Source: Ichthyophis bannanicus (Eukaryota > Chordata > Amphibia > Gymnophiona > Ichthyophiidae). Taken from it: a stretch of DNA of 64,000 bases. The stretch spans positions 200,259,156 through 200,323,155 of the forward strand of contig CM066037.1 in assembly GCA_033557465.1 (NCBI GenBank), in the 5' to 3' direction. A program made the position numbers and the translations under genes. The notes beneath the pieces were generated by a model that worked only from the letters and a program-made list of their open reading frames with translations, was not told the origin of the DNA and made no database searches. Within the stretch, counting starts at the first letter, position 1; the number at the start of each line of letters is the position of its first letter. Of this stretch, positions 22,481 to 34,379 are shown in pieces.

Positions 22481-24393
22481 AATCATCACAGATAATGTAG
22501 ATACCACCATCATAATATCAAGGTGAGTGGATCCCAGGTGAAAAACACAAACACATTTTGCAGGGCAGCAACCCACATCTTACAGAAAGGTCACTGGCCC
22601 GTCTACAGATGATGGGCAGGAGAGATAATGTGCATCAGGTGCATGGTGTGCAGTATGCATTAGGCCCCCACCCCCCACATGCTGCTGCATGCCCCAAATG
22701 TGTTAGTTACATATGTGTGCATGTAGACAGTAGGCGGTGCATGATGAGGGCCCAACACACATCAATCATGATCTGTTCCTTAAAACATATCTTTCTGCCA
22801 ACACTGGAGGCACACAACTGAAAAAGCATATGTTGTTAAAAGTTTGAAAGTTTAAACACACATATCAAAATTTGTTACAGCTGTCACATAATGCCTGATA
22901 TAGGAATCCAAGCTGCAACAATGTAACCCTAAACAATCGTCAAATGCACAATGACGATATGCTAACAGGTAGCAGAGGCACATGAACACAGAGAATTCAA
23001 AAGAAACCATTTGCAGAAATATGCAGAGATGACACTATGCAGAAGGTCCCCCTGCACTGGTTGGTGTGGATACAGTGTCCTTACACATATATCATGGTTC
23101 ATGGAATGCACTAATGAAGGAAGAAAATGGACTCTCACACTGCCACACTCCAAATATAACAGGTCAATGTAAGTGCCATTACCTCAGGGGATAAATAGGA
23201 CTGTACAGACATGCAATGCTTGGTTTGTAAATCAATGCAGAGCGTCACGTCTGTACAGTAAACAGACACAATAACCTGTATATAGAGATGGAAAGAAAGG
23301 TAAAACATGTTACAGTAACCCACACAGAAGCCATATTGCAACCTGCTGTGTTGCACCACATAGTCAGTCACATGCACCGTGTACGTTGAAACATGATACA
23401 GTGATGCCACACATGCACTGTAACACCCTTGGTGATTGCAAACAGCAATCCAAGATGCTAGTGTGCAGTAAAGTGGTGTCATGGCAAATACTGTGTCATG
23501 TCCAAGTGGAGGCTAGGTGGACATGGACAAGAGGACCTCTCCAGTGTTCCCCCTGTGCCACACGCATGGCTGTATGCTTGTGTCATACCAAACAGATGAG
23601 TGTATCTTGTGTTCCATGTCACACACATGGGCAAAACACAGCAACACAATGTCAGAAGGATGTACAACATACAGTGACAATGTTAGTCCCTGCTGCACAT
23701 GTGGGGACCAGTACACTGTGTCCAAAGTGCAAAGGGTGTCTATAATCCAACAAGTCATGTTATGACTGTCCTTGAAACCCTGGGCATGCATAGTCAAGTG
23801 TGACATCCCAATATGCCACAGTACTGGAAAGGTCATGAGTGTCTCCTGCGATGAACACGACACCCAGCCAGAGCACAGCAGCAACAGTGTGTTGGATAGG
23901 TCTGTCATGCCCAAAGTAGCAGTCCAACAATAATACTGTCCATCCTAGGCATGTGTCCCACTCGCAGAGGTCAAACATCCTATGGCACCATTTCCCAGGG
24001 ATAGTTCTATGGTGTTGTTGTGTCCTCCAACAGGTGGTTGATGGTGACGCCGGATGCACCGTAGTAGATGTGCTTTGTGTGTTCACTGCCCTGTGTCAGA
24101 AGAGGATAAACAATGTAGTGGTATGCTGCTTGCAACATCAGCCCAAATTGCAGAGAGTAAAACATCAATACGTAAGGAAACGTCACACAGGCAAATATAA
24201 CATGATCACAACACAGAACACACTGCATGTTGGGGACATATTGAATTGGAACCGCAGACGAGGGTGTCACATGGATATGGTCATGTCCATGCCCATGTTA
24301 CACAGGCGTTTCACAGCTCCCCCCCATGTGTATCAGCGTTTGTGTACACAGACCCAACAGGAAATGTCTATGAGACAAACAGTAAATCATTAA
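22481..24393. other. Left arm of the giant element, no gene recognised
   Basis: Only incidental frames occur, the longest 146 codons, with Cys/His/Thr-rich composition and no domain motif. I see no splice-compatible exons with convincing coding character. Confidence 0.45.
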
Positions 24394-24397
24394 CATG

Positions 24398-25098
24398 TGT
24401 AATACAGAAGCACAGGCACACATCAATGTCCAGTTTCTACCAATTGTGGACTTGGTCCAGGCTTTGCTTGCCGGCCAGAAGGCGGAAGGACAAGCAAGAC
24501 CCGCGCATACCTATGTGGTAGGACCACAGCACTGTGAGACTTTAGCTTTTGGACAACTTACAGTTAATGATGATATAGATGACTTTATCGAGGCATTCGA
24601 AAGAGTTGCCCTTAATGTGAAGTGGCCGCCAGAACAATGGGCAGTTAGCTTGCGACGTCCCTAACGGGAGAGGCCTTAGCGGCCTATAAAGCCATGCCCG
24701 CTGCTCTTGCGATGACCTATGAGGAACTCAAAAAAGCTATTCGAGATAGGTTGGGTTTGACACCTATGGTCTATAGAAGAATGTTGAGAGCTACTAAGCT
24801 AAAGCCAAATGAAACCCCTAAGGCTTTGGTACAAAGGGTACGGAGCTTAGCCTGGAAGTGGCTCGCTCCTGAAGGAAAAACCCTTGAATCAGTAATTGAT
24901 GCCATTGTGTTGGAACAATACATGGAAGCAGTTCCTAAAGAAATACGTGCTTTTTTGATTTTGCAAAGTTGCCAAACCACAGCAGAGGCCGCCCTCCTTA
25001 CGGAACGGTATCTCGAGGCTGAGTTGGTTAGTAAACCAAAAGGAGGCGCTCTAAGCGTATTGGGAGAAGCAACTTTGAAAAATCAGAAAAGGAGTTGA
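24398..25098 (+). pseudogene. Gypsy Gag, SCAN-related capsid region (frameshifted)
   Basis: From about 24,560 the translation has DDIDDFIEAFERVALNV and PPEQWAV. After a frameshift near 24,655 it continues YEELKKAIRDRLGL, ETPKALVQRV, IDAIVLEQYMEAVPKEIRAF and TTAEAALLTERYLEAE. The LEQ-Y/F-x-x-x-(L/V)P-x-E(L/I)-x block followed by AA-x-L-x-x-x-Y-L-E resembles the SCAN domain of vertebrate zinc-finger proteins, which is known to derive from a Gypsy-type Gag. Gag would form the particle shell. The copy is truncated at its start and broken by a shift. Confidence 0.75.
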
Positions 25099-25560
25099 AA
25101 CCAAATGTGAAACATGTAACCAATTGTCTGCCAGGGAGAGAAAGTAAATGGGAACGAGGAAAATGTTATAAGTGTGGTAAAGCAGGTCATATGAAAAAAG
25201 ATTGTATGATGCGTACAGCACTGATAATTGCTAATGGTAAACATGCACAAGAAGGTTTTCTTCTGAATGTGGAGGTTCAGGGTGTTTTAGCCAGTGTCTT
25301 GCTTGACTCGGGTGCAGAACAAAGTATGGTTTCGAGAAAACTCTGGCAGACCATAGAAGCCCGCAGTGGGTCAGTACCGAGTCAACCAGAAGGCAGGGTT
25401 AAGATCCGTTGTATACATGGAGCGTCTTCCTTTTACCCTCTGTACAAACTTTGTCAAAGGGTTAGGTACATGGAGGGAGGTGCTAGTGGCAGTAGTCTCT
25501 AAGTTGCCCCACGATATTGTACTGGGTAGGGACTGGCCCCAGTTTTGCAGAGGGATGGAG
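25095..25560 (+). pseudogene. Gypsy nucleocapsid CCHC knuckle and aspartic protease (frameshifted)
   Basis: CYKCGKAGHMKKDC (about 25,164-25,205) is a C-x2-C-x4-H-x4-C zinc knuckle. It is followed by LASVLLDSGAEQSMVS (about 25,287-25,335), where DSGA is the retropepsin active site. A frameshift near 25,400 leads to KLPHDIVLGRDWPQF (about 25,500-25,545), the usual protease C-terminal G-R-D/N-W block. After this the expected reverse transcriptase is absent. Confidence 0.8.
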
Positions 25561-25570
25561 AAGGGCCTAC

Positions 25571-25788
25571 ACATGAGGACAAGTATGGTCTCCACTAGAT
25601 CCCAGGCAGGAACCTCAGAGGCAAAAGCTGAACCCTCAGAGGAAGAGAAGAAACCCCCAGAAGGGAAAGATGAACCCCTAGGGGAGATAGAGGAACCGGC
25701 AGATGAGCCAATAAATGAGCTTCCCACACATGAGAATCTAATTAGTGTCCCTTCAGAGAAGATAGCGAAAAGTAAAGCAGACAAATGA
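25571..25788 (+). pseudogene. Gypsy linker, Glu/Pro/Lys-rich, at the RT deletion point
   Basis: An open stretch with low-complexity acidic sequence (SEEEKKPPEGKDEP and similar) lies between protease and integrase. RT and RNase H should be here in the normal Gypsy order. No RT motif (LDLxxAF, YxDD) can be seen, so about 2 kb has been lost at this point or the linker is what remains next to the break. Confidence 0.5.
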
Positions 25789-25824
25789 TGGGAAAGAAAG
25801 CATAGGACTCAGCGGAGCGCAGAA

Positions 25825-27170
25825 ATGGAGACCGGACAAGGGTTGCCTTGGGTTCCGGCAGACGTTGTTAAGAGATTTCCATCTTTCCCCAAGGAGCAGC
25901 AAGCAGACCCCGCATTAAAACGGGCGTTTGAGTATGCCAAAATTGAGCGGGATACGCTCCCAAGATTCCTATTAGATAGGGGAATATTATATAGGGAGAG
26001 TAATGACCCTCAGACTGGAGCAGTTAGGAAACAGTTGGTCGTTCCGACCACTTTCAAGGCCGTGGTTTTAAGGCTGGCCCACGACCACCCTATAGGGGGT
26101 CATAAGGGAATACAGGGGACCCTGGATCAAATTTTAGCCCAATTTTATTGGCCGGGGTTTTTAAAGAGACCGCCCGTTTTTGTGAATCTTGTCCATCGTG
26201 CCAGCGGGTTACCCCTGCCAAGCCACCAGGGGTACCCATGATTCCTACCCCCACGATATCTGAACCCATACGGCGTATGGCCATGGACATCGTGGGACCC
26301 CTCCTAAAGATGCCTAGAGGATTTCAGTATATCCTGGTGGTAATAGATCAGGCCACCCGGTTCCCGTAGGCTATACCCCTACGGAATATCTCAGCCATAT
26401 CCATAGCCCTGGAACTGATTAAACTATTTTGTGAGGTCGGCTTTCCCCAAGAGATGCTTACCGACCGCGGCAGCAATTTCATGTCCAGATATTTGGCCCA
26501 AGTATGGGATGCATTTGGGATACACCACCTAAAGACCGCTGCCTACCACCCCCAGACCAACGGACTGGTGGAGCAGTTGAATCAGACGCTCAAGCAAATG
26601 CTGAGATGTGGGTTAGACGGAAAAATGTCTGAGTGGGATGTCATGCTCCCTTTTGTCTTGTATGCCTGTAGGGAGCATATTCAGGTGTCCTTGGGGGCCT
26701 CCCCTTATGAATTACTGTTTGGACGTGCCCCGAGGGGAATCTTAGACATTTTACGCGAACAATGGGTAGAGCCCGAAGTGGAGGAAATAGGGGTACCCCA
26801 TTTTCTTCGCGAACTGAGGAGTCGCCTACAAAGGACTTCTCATGTATCGGAAGAGAATCTACAGGCCAACCAAAAACGCCAGAAGAAATATTATGATAGA
26901 GGGACAAAACCGCGGCAGTTGACCATAGGGGCGAAGGTCGTGGTAATGGTAGCAGACGCCAAGCCAAAATTTGAGGCTCAATGGAAGGGTCCCTATAAAG
27001 TAGTGGCACAGGTGGGTCCCGTTTCCTATGCGGTGGAGACCAACAAAGGGCGCCGACAGGTTTACCATGTGAATGTCCTGAGGCCCTGGCATGAGAGGAC
27101 AGCGGCAGCCAGTTTGTCCCAGGTAGAAGAGCATATCTGGGCCCTATCACGTATTACGAGCTGTGCAAGT
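25825..27170 (+). pseudogene. Gypsy integrase (one frameshift, one stop)
   Basis: Domains in order: an HHCC zinc domain (AHDHPIGGHKG near 26,080, CESCPSCQR near 26,180), and a catalytic core with MAMDIVGP (first Asp), MLTDRGSNF (second Asp, about 26,455) and TNGLVEQLNQTLK (Glu). The C-terminal part has FEAQWKGPYKVV and VYHVNVLRPWHER. A frameshift near 26,150 splits the zinc domain and a TAG at 26,367-26,369 splits the core; the last 263 codons (26,454-27,245) are open. Integrase would insert the cDNA copy; this one is inactive. No chromodomain is seen. Confidence 0.85.
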
Positions 27171-27208
27171 GTGGGTTTGCCAGCCTGTAATATCTTAAGG
27201 GGGGGATA

Positions 27209-28501
27209 TGTAATACAGAAGCACAGGCAGAGCCTATGGAAGTAGAAAGAAAGGTGGATTTTACCTTTAAAAATGACAGTCAGCCAACACACACAGCTCA
27301 GGGTCTGCACAAGAGAAGCAAGCAGAGAGAGGGAGCAGTTGAGCTGACACACCCAAGCTTCAGAGAGGAGAAATATAAACGCTGCTCAGTAGCCCCAAAA
27401 GGGGAGGAGAAGGAGGCAGAGAAGGAGGGAAGCAGAAGGCCTGGCAGAGAGCAAAGAGGTGGAAGGAGTGGCAAAGAAGGAAGCAGTGGCCAAGAAGAAG
27501 AGACTGGCACACGGAGAGCTTCAGAGAAGTGGAGAGGCTCAGAGACTTCAGAAGGTTGGAGACTCTGTGAAGAACCTGGTTGTAGTTCAGGAAGTGAGAC
27601 TAACCGAGCAGAAGGAGAGAAGGCACAGCCAGTTACTAGGAACCTGCCTAGACGGAGAGAGTTGGGAGCCCTTCAGATCTCACTGGCGGAGGAAAGGTCT
27701 CAAGGTCTATACAGGTGGGAACCTAACACTAAACCAGGGAAGTCAAGAGGCTCAGTTTGTACTAAAGAGCTAGGGCAGTGCTTTAGGCAGGAATTGAATG
27801 CAGAAAGGTATAAAGCATTGCCTAGCAGCTGGAGAGAACTAGGGGAGAGCCAGGGAAGAATCCCCACAGCCAAAAACCTTACAGGACCTCATCATCTAGA
27901 ACTGTACCCAGGGGAAACGCCCCAGTTCTTAGAGAGAGGTTATTCCCGGCCTAGCAGTAACAGTTTGAAACAAAGCTCAGTAAGCCCTGAGGTGGAGGAG
28001 ATGCAATGGGAATTTAATTCTGCTGACTCAGAAGAAATTCCAATGGATTGTATGCTCTGTCTCGCAGACAACATTAAATCTCTTCGCTAAAGATTTGGGT
28101 GAATGAGCTGAGATAAAGCAGAGGAAAGGAATCTTCTTCTTTGAGGAAAAAGAAGAAGCTGTTTTGATTTACTACTTTGTTGTAGAAAAAAATACCTTGC
28201 ACGTTTTGGAAGCCAGGAGTATGAAAATACAGCTATTTTGTTTCTGTAAATAACCTTCAAGCAAAGCTCCTGTAAAGAGTACTGTTTGTTCTGCACTAAG
28301 TCTGTTTGGGAAGGGGAATAAATTTTCTTGTCAATTTTTGCCTAACACTCGACTCACGGCTATCCTTTTATTAGAGGACTAAAAACTACCACTCCCGTAA
28401 GTCATAGCAGGAGTAAAAGCTATAGTCATTTTCTGCATAAAGGACATCATGGCAGCCCCAACCCTCTGACCCCTAGGCGGATGGCTGGGGGGCGTATTAC
28501 A
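27209..28501 (+). repeat. Gypsy 3' LTR
   Basis: Starts TGTAATACAGAAGCACAGGC and ends GTATTACA. It contains a TATA-like ATATAAAC at about 27,371 and an AATAAA near 28,317, which fit promoter and polyadenylation signals and would leave a short U3 and a long R. A 284-codon purine-rich frame (27,236-28,090) lies inside the LTR; see findings. Confidence 0.85.
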
Positions 28502-28505
28502 CATG

Positions 28506-31028
28506 TAAAGGCTGATGTCATTCACAAAAGACCAAAGGTGCAACCTACCGTGTGTTTGCAGCAAGTATATGTTTGGGATCCCCTGAGGCTCTCAAAGGCC
28601 ATAACACGTCACAGTCAAGGGAGAAGATGTCACTGAAATGTGTAGAGTCACCATGTCCCCATGTCCAGCCACTGTTGATGCATGTCCACATCATGGCGAT
28701 ATCTGTGATACACAAATGCTGTTGTGCAGTGGTCTGTCAGCACACAAGAGATAGGTCAGCCCACAACACACAACACATGTCCACAGTATCCACAAGGTAA
28801 ATAGCAGTAAGGTAGAGATAGCACAGTCACCACCGCTCCCCAGGTGTACAGACCCCTCACACCACATGATAATGCAAAATGCCTGCACACTGTATCATCA
28901 CACAGCCAACCCAAAAGCACCCACCCACACAGTATGCTAAGGTGAGCGTGGCAGCAGTAGCATATGGCCTGTATGTGCACAATTGGAGATTAGTAGAGAT
29001 AAAGGCCTGTTAAATGCAATGATACCCTGATGTTGGCTGATGCTACAATGTTAGGGAAGGGTGTATGTGCATTCCACCACCCAAACACCTAGGACCTGCA
29101 CACGCACGCAGCTCTGTTGGATGTGTCCCAGAGACAGTGTTGGAGAAGACAAACTGGCCAGGAACACAGGTGGATATGTGTGCCAACAGCAACATTTGGG
29201 GTATGGGGGTGCAGGGAAAAGAGGTGAACAACAACATATGTACAATATGACATCACTGCAGACATGTGTTCCCCCTGACGGTCGTCACAGACAAAGTAGC
29301 TATAGGTCCACCTACCCCAGACCACTGCATGTTGGATGATGTACAGTCACCTGCCAATGCAACACAGCACCAGGAGGGTCACAAAGTATGTGCTGTGGAT
29401 TGAGAAACACAAGAGAAATATACATATGTCATGTTGGAGCTGTGCAACACACACTGCACCTTCATGTCCTCAGCTCGTAGACCCCCCAAGATCCCTAACA
29501 TACTGACTGTTCCCCATCACACTGTACAGATTTTTTTGATGATAAAGTTATCACTGAATTGTGTGTGGCAAACAACAAGGGTCCGTACTCTCTGTCCCCT
29601 TTCTCACCTCTCTGTTGCTGTAAAAACTGTGGAACAGAATTAGCTCCTCGCTAACGTGTCCCTGCTTGGCTCTAAGCACGCGGTACTATCCTTTGTCCCC
29701 CATATCGCTCCCAATGCCCCTTCAGTGTGTGATCTGGTGTCTCAGTGTTGTCTGCTACACCGCTGTCAGTTCCTGTAACACAGGGAAATATGCAGGGGCT
29801 CCACCCTTATCCTCTGTCCATATACATTTTCCTAGTCTGTATATCTCATACATTGACTTACATTAACAGCTGTGTGCTGATGTGTTGCTAATATCTCTCT
29901 CCACGCCTGAGTTATGTCTGCCAAACCACACCCCAATGTCCAGTTTCTACGTGACATTGATAGCTGCATGTCATCCCACTGTGTGAAATTGATAATTGCA
30001 AAGCATGGATATCCTATATGTGCACCTAACCCCCCCTCCCATCAGAGCGTCTTTGTGTATGTGGCCGAAACTTCCTCTCTTTATGGTCCGCAGTGTAGGT
30101 GTTGTTGTGGACTGCACTCTCCTCCTCTACACACATACCCAGCTTGTAGTTGAGGCTTGTGGTTTATGTCTAGTTGTCATCAGCTAGATCTCCCCAGTCC
30201 TCCCTGAAAACACAACTAAAACCCAAATCCCTCCCCCCTTAATCAGCTCCTGGCTTGCCTACTGTAACCGACACCTTGCTGATCTGGTCTTGAATCATCT
30301 CTGTTTGCCTGAAAATATGCAACACTGCACTGCTTGGCTTTTCTACAGCCACACACATAATGGCACTAATACTCCCCCTGTCAGGACACCTCACAGGTTC
30401 CCTATCCGTTTCTGCATCCATGTCAAGGCTACGTGCTGACCTATACATACAGGCACACTGTGGTGTTGCAGTAACTTCCCCTACTGATCTCAAATACCAG
30501 TAATCCAACTACTACACAGCATGTATACAGTGCTACATATCACATGTAGCGATATACAGAAACAACACACAGTCCCTGTTCATCAGAGCATAACAACCAG
30601 TCAATCAGCTCAAACTAAAAACTGTGAAACATACACATCCTGGCAACTGGTCCCATCTATGGTCTGCTCTCCTACTGTATACCCCATACCACACGCCTTT
30701 CACCTTGCTGCACCCTAAGCCGCAAACTAACTACCTGTGTCTGTACAGCAGCCCCTATCCCAACCAGCCACAAATCAGGTATGACATCTTAACACCTCCC
30801 ACAAACCTACTACTCCTGACACACATAATCCACCACCATCCACTGTTGTGCCCTGCTCACATCTTCTGCGTTTCACTCATGACTAGATTGTCAGCTGGGA
30901 TGGCCAGGCAGTGTTTGTTACATGTCAGTGCAGTGTTGCAGCCTACTACCATTGGGATACAAATGTTCACTAGTAGTAGTAGTACACACATATCTAAACA
31001 AATGTATGTGGTAACATATGCAGTACTT
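28506..31028. other. Giant element, non-coding stretch before the nuclease gene
   Basis: No frame with domain motifs. It is rich in CA/TG words. It forms the region downstream of the nuclease gene on the minus strand. I found no recognisable RNA gene. Confidence 0.45.
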
Positions 31029-32610
31029 TCATGAGAAGAGCATCTCAATCATCTGCCGCCTGACTGCTGTGCCCTCACATGTGCCACCATGGGCATGTAC
31101 AGGAGGGCATGTAGGATCATCCTCCAGATCCTCATTAATTTCGACAGGGATATGGTGCCTGAGAGCAATGTTGTGCAGGATGCAACAGGCTATAATTATC
31201 TCTGCCACAGTCTGTGGTCTGTATTGTAAGGCCACGCCTGTCCTATCCAGACACCTGAAGTGACTCTTTAAAACGCCAAAGGTGTGCTCTATGACGGAGC
31301 AGCTGGAGGCATGGGCCTCATTGTACCTCCTCTCTGCACGTGTCCATGGTTGACGCACAGGGGTCAGCAACCAGGGGCGACACTCATCCTGCGTCACCTG
31401 CAGAACGAAATGTGGAACGTTAAAGCAGGAGCTGATGTCCACCCAAATGGACACAGGTATGTATGTGTAAACCAAATACACAAAACACCCTGACAGAAAC
31501 ATATGACGGCACATGATGGAACACCAAAAATATGCATCAGCGTGTGAAGTTATGACACATAAAACAAGGGGTAGGTGTACGGATTGCAATCAACATAATC
31601 TGTAAACACGACACAACTGCTAGCGTCCATGCTACCATCATCACACAGCACCGTAGCAAGGTAGAGCTGGAGGGCACCCCCCCTCCCACAACGTTAGGTC
31701 ACACCCAGACAGATTAGACACAGACACAACTAGGGATACACCTCAAAGACAGACATGTGCACATACGGTTAGTCACAGGATCACCATGTGCATGTCAGAG
31801 ATGTGAAATACGCACCCAGCAGTATACAGTCCTCATACTGTCCTGCCTCAAATTGTCTGAATAGTGCCGAGTGATGCAGGATATAGGAGTCATGGGTGGA
31901 CCCTGCAAACCTAGGGACCACATTCAGAATTTGCATATTTGCATCACATACAACCTGAATATTCAGGGAATGGTAGTGTTTGCAGTTGCGGAACACTACC
32001 TCCCTGTCTCTGGGAGGGACCAGGGCAACATGTGTGCAATCAATAGCTCCCATCACGTGTGGTATCCCGGCAAACGCCTCAAAGGCCTGGTTCAGGGTCC
32101 CCGACTGTTGCCTAGTGTTGGGAATTGCAATGTAATTTCCCACCCGGCTGATCATGGCACGCAGTACCTGGTGGAGACAGCATGAGAAGGTTGGGCGGCT
32201 CATGCCACCCACTGCGGCCACAGATGACTGGAAACAGCCAGAGGCAAAGAAATGTAGGGCACCAAGGAGCTTGACCAAACCCGGTATGGCATGTTACTGA
32301 CCAGTCAGGGGCTCGAGGTCAGGTCTTAGATACTCATAGAGCTCCCTAATAGCCCCCGTGCTCAGGCGGTAGATGGAGATGACCTGTAGAGGCGAGGCTG
32401 GCGAGCCTGCAACTCTGCATGGCTCCTGCGCCATGCTGGCACAGCCCCTGCCTGGCCTTCCCCCACAGCTGCAGGTCTGTGTTGCATCAGGACTAAACCC
32501 ATGCCTTGTGCCTCAGCCCCATGAACACCATCTCCCCCATCAGGCAACCTTACCCCCTGCTCATCTCCCACTGCACATGCAGCAATCACAAAGGCCGCCA
32601 TAAACTCCAC
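31029..32610 (-). pseudogene. HARBI1-like DDE nuclease of the giant element (two exons, damaged)
   Basis: Catalytic protein of Harbinger transposons. Exon 1 (about 32,610-31,816) holds YLRPDLEPLTG, LHFFASGCFQ, VMGAIDCTHVALVPP (first catalytic Asp), HYHSLNIQVVCD and FAGSTHDSYI. It ends at a GT donor (31,815). Exon 2 starts after a CAG acceptor at 31,397 with the second Asp in a GDAG context, then RPWLLTPV, SVIEHTFGVLKSHFRCLD (Glu) and IIACCILHNIALRHH, stopping at 31,029. Lesions: TAA at 32,294-32,296, a frameshift near 32,370, and an apparent 2-nt loss just after GDAG. All three DDE residues survive. Upstream it faces gene A across a palindromic promoter. The start codon is uncertain. Confidence 0.88.
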
Positions 32611-32755
32611 CCCTCCAACTCCTCTAACTCACTCCAACATAGACACTCAGCCCACCAACCTAGCCACACACCTCCCTCGCCACATACCAACCCAGCCACA
32701 CTACCCCACCACCACTCACACACCCAGCCACTCTCCACGATACACCTGCCTCCAA

Positions 32756-33298
32756 TACTCTCCTCGCTTCACCAACAACGCATGCCTTCTCTCCCTCGTC
32801 TACACAAACCCCTCAATGTGAACCAGGTGTGTAGGTGTATGTATAGGTTAATTTTACGTAGCACGCATTGCGCATGCGCCGCAGCATAAGCGTGTCTGCT
32901 GCGCACATTGTGCATGCGCCGAAGCGCGAGCGCGTGAGCTGCGTGCATTGTGCATGTACCGCAGATACGTGGAAGGTGCATGCATGGGACACTATGTTAC
33001 ACATGCGCATGTGCTGCGTGATGTTAGGCGCATGCACCAAGCCTCGCGCTCACGCACAGTGTGTGTGTAAGAAGGGCTCCCGCGCGCGCAACTTCTGTGT
33101 CTCTGCTGCGCATGCAGCAGACTTGCTCGTGCTGCGGCACATGCGCAACACACGCAGGAGACGCGCTCGCGGTGCAGCGCATGCACAATGCGCTACATAA
33201 AATTAACCTATAAATACACCTGCACACCTGGTTCACGTTGAGGGGTTTGTGTAGGCGAGGGAAAGAAGGCATGCGTTGTTGGTGAAGTGAGGAGAGTG
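32756..33298. promoter_or_regulatory. Palindromic divergent promoter with NRF1-like sites
   Basis: Two inverted arms of about 115 bp (32,756-32,870 and 33,181-33,298) are nearly identical as reverse complements; both contain CCTATA(A/C)ATACACCT, CACACCTGGTTCAC and GAAGGCATGCGTTGTTGGTG. The ~310-bp core is CpG-rich, with TGCGCATGCGCC (32,869-32,880), the NRF1 consensus form, and variants near 32,911, 33,003 and 33,105. TATA-like boxes face outward on both strands (CCTATAAATA near 33,207). It sits between the nuclease gene (-) and Myb gene A (+), so it probably drives both. Confidence 0.7.
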
Positions 33299-34379
33299 TC
33301 GAGCAGAGTGAAGAGAGGAGGCAGGTGTGTCGTGGAGAGTGGTTGGGTCATGAGTGATGGTGGAGAGTGTCAGAGGCAGGTGTGGTGTGGAGAGGTGTGC
33401 AGAGGTGTGGAGCGGTGGAGATGTGGAGAGGTGTGGAAGCAAAGCAGGTGAGAAAGCGAGGAGGGGAGGCAAAGAGCAGTCTAGAGATACAGCATCAGAG
33501 TTGAGGAGCAGGCAGCAGGGAGAGGAAGTGGGGCGAGAAGCAGGTGTGCGGTATAGCAGAGGAGCCGGGATGTGTGACAGGGAGGGAGAGGGTGGAGAGG
33601 GCAGGGAGAGGGAGCAGCAAGACATGGCAGGAGGGGAGGAGGGGGGGGGGCACCTGTTCAGCAGTACCCAGAGACGGCAGGGAGTGTTGGGCATTTGGTG
33701 GTGGCTGCAGGCCCATCGGGTGTGTCCCAGCCCAAACAGGGGCCACCCAGTGCCAAAAGAAGGCGTAGACCAGTGCCAGCCGAGGAACGGAGGAGGGCTG
33801 TGAGATTCAGCCAGCAAGAAAACCACGTCCTCCTGACCAGTGTGTTGGAGCATTATGAGGTGCTCTATGGCCGGCTGAGCAACAGCACCACTATGGAAAC
33901 ACGTACACACGTGTGGGAGGAGGTGCAGGAGGCCATAGCCCAGGCAGGGGGACCAACCAGGGACCTGGACAGCCTGAGAAAAAGATTTAACTATATTAAG
34001 CATGGTGTGCGTGCACACATAGTGGCTGAGAGGCAACATGCCCCCTTTGCCCCAACATTCACACCCCTGGAGTAGGAGCTAGCAGACCATCTTATCTATT
34101 TGCGTGGACTGCCAGAAGCGCTGGACACTGCCCATCCACAGGCAGGTAGGTATGCCCCTTACACCTTGCTGCTCCTTACGCTTGGAATAAGCACCCTTTG
34201 TCTAGGTGTCAGGCATCTTCTTTGTCCCTCCTCACACTTGGGTTCATAGCTAATATCTTTGCCTCTGCCTTTGGCTCATGAGTGTGCTGTTCCCCATTCC
34301 ATCCCTTTTAAATTGCACGTTTCTGTCTGCCTCTCACAAGTGTTCCTACCACCATCCTTTGTCCTGTCTCCCCTGTTCC

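Larger units (their letters stand above)
24398..28501 (+). mobile_element. Gypsy-type LTR retrotransposon, internally deleted
   Basis: Bounded by TGTAATAC (24,398) and GTATTACA (to 28,501), with a 4-bp CATG duplication on both sides (24,394-24,397 and 28,502-28,505). The 3' LTR is complete (27,209-28,501, 1,293 bp), preceded by a purine tract AAGGGGGGGATA. The 5' LTR is reduced to about 21 bp; the primer-binding site and gag leader are gone. Gag, CCHC knuckle, protease and integrase remain, but reverse transcriptase and RNase H are missing between protease and integrase. It lies inside the giant element, so it is younger than that insertion. Confidence 0.88.

Noticed and set aside
24424..29951. 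17-bp match CAATGTCCAGTTTCTAC at about 24,424 and 29,935
   Set aside because: Flanks do not align, and a match of this length can arise by chance in 64 kb with biased composition.
32868..33200. Open frames on both strands in the CpG-rich core (about 110 codons)
   Set aside because: They come from GCGCATGC-type repeats; the region behaves as a promoter between divergent genes.
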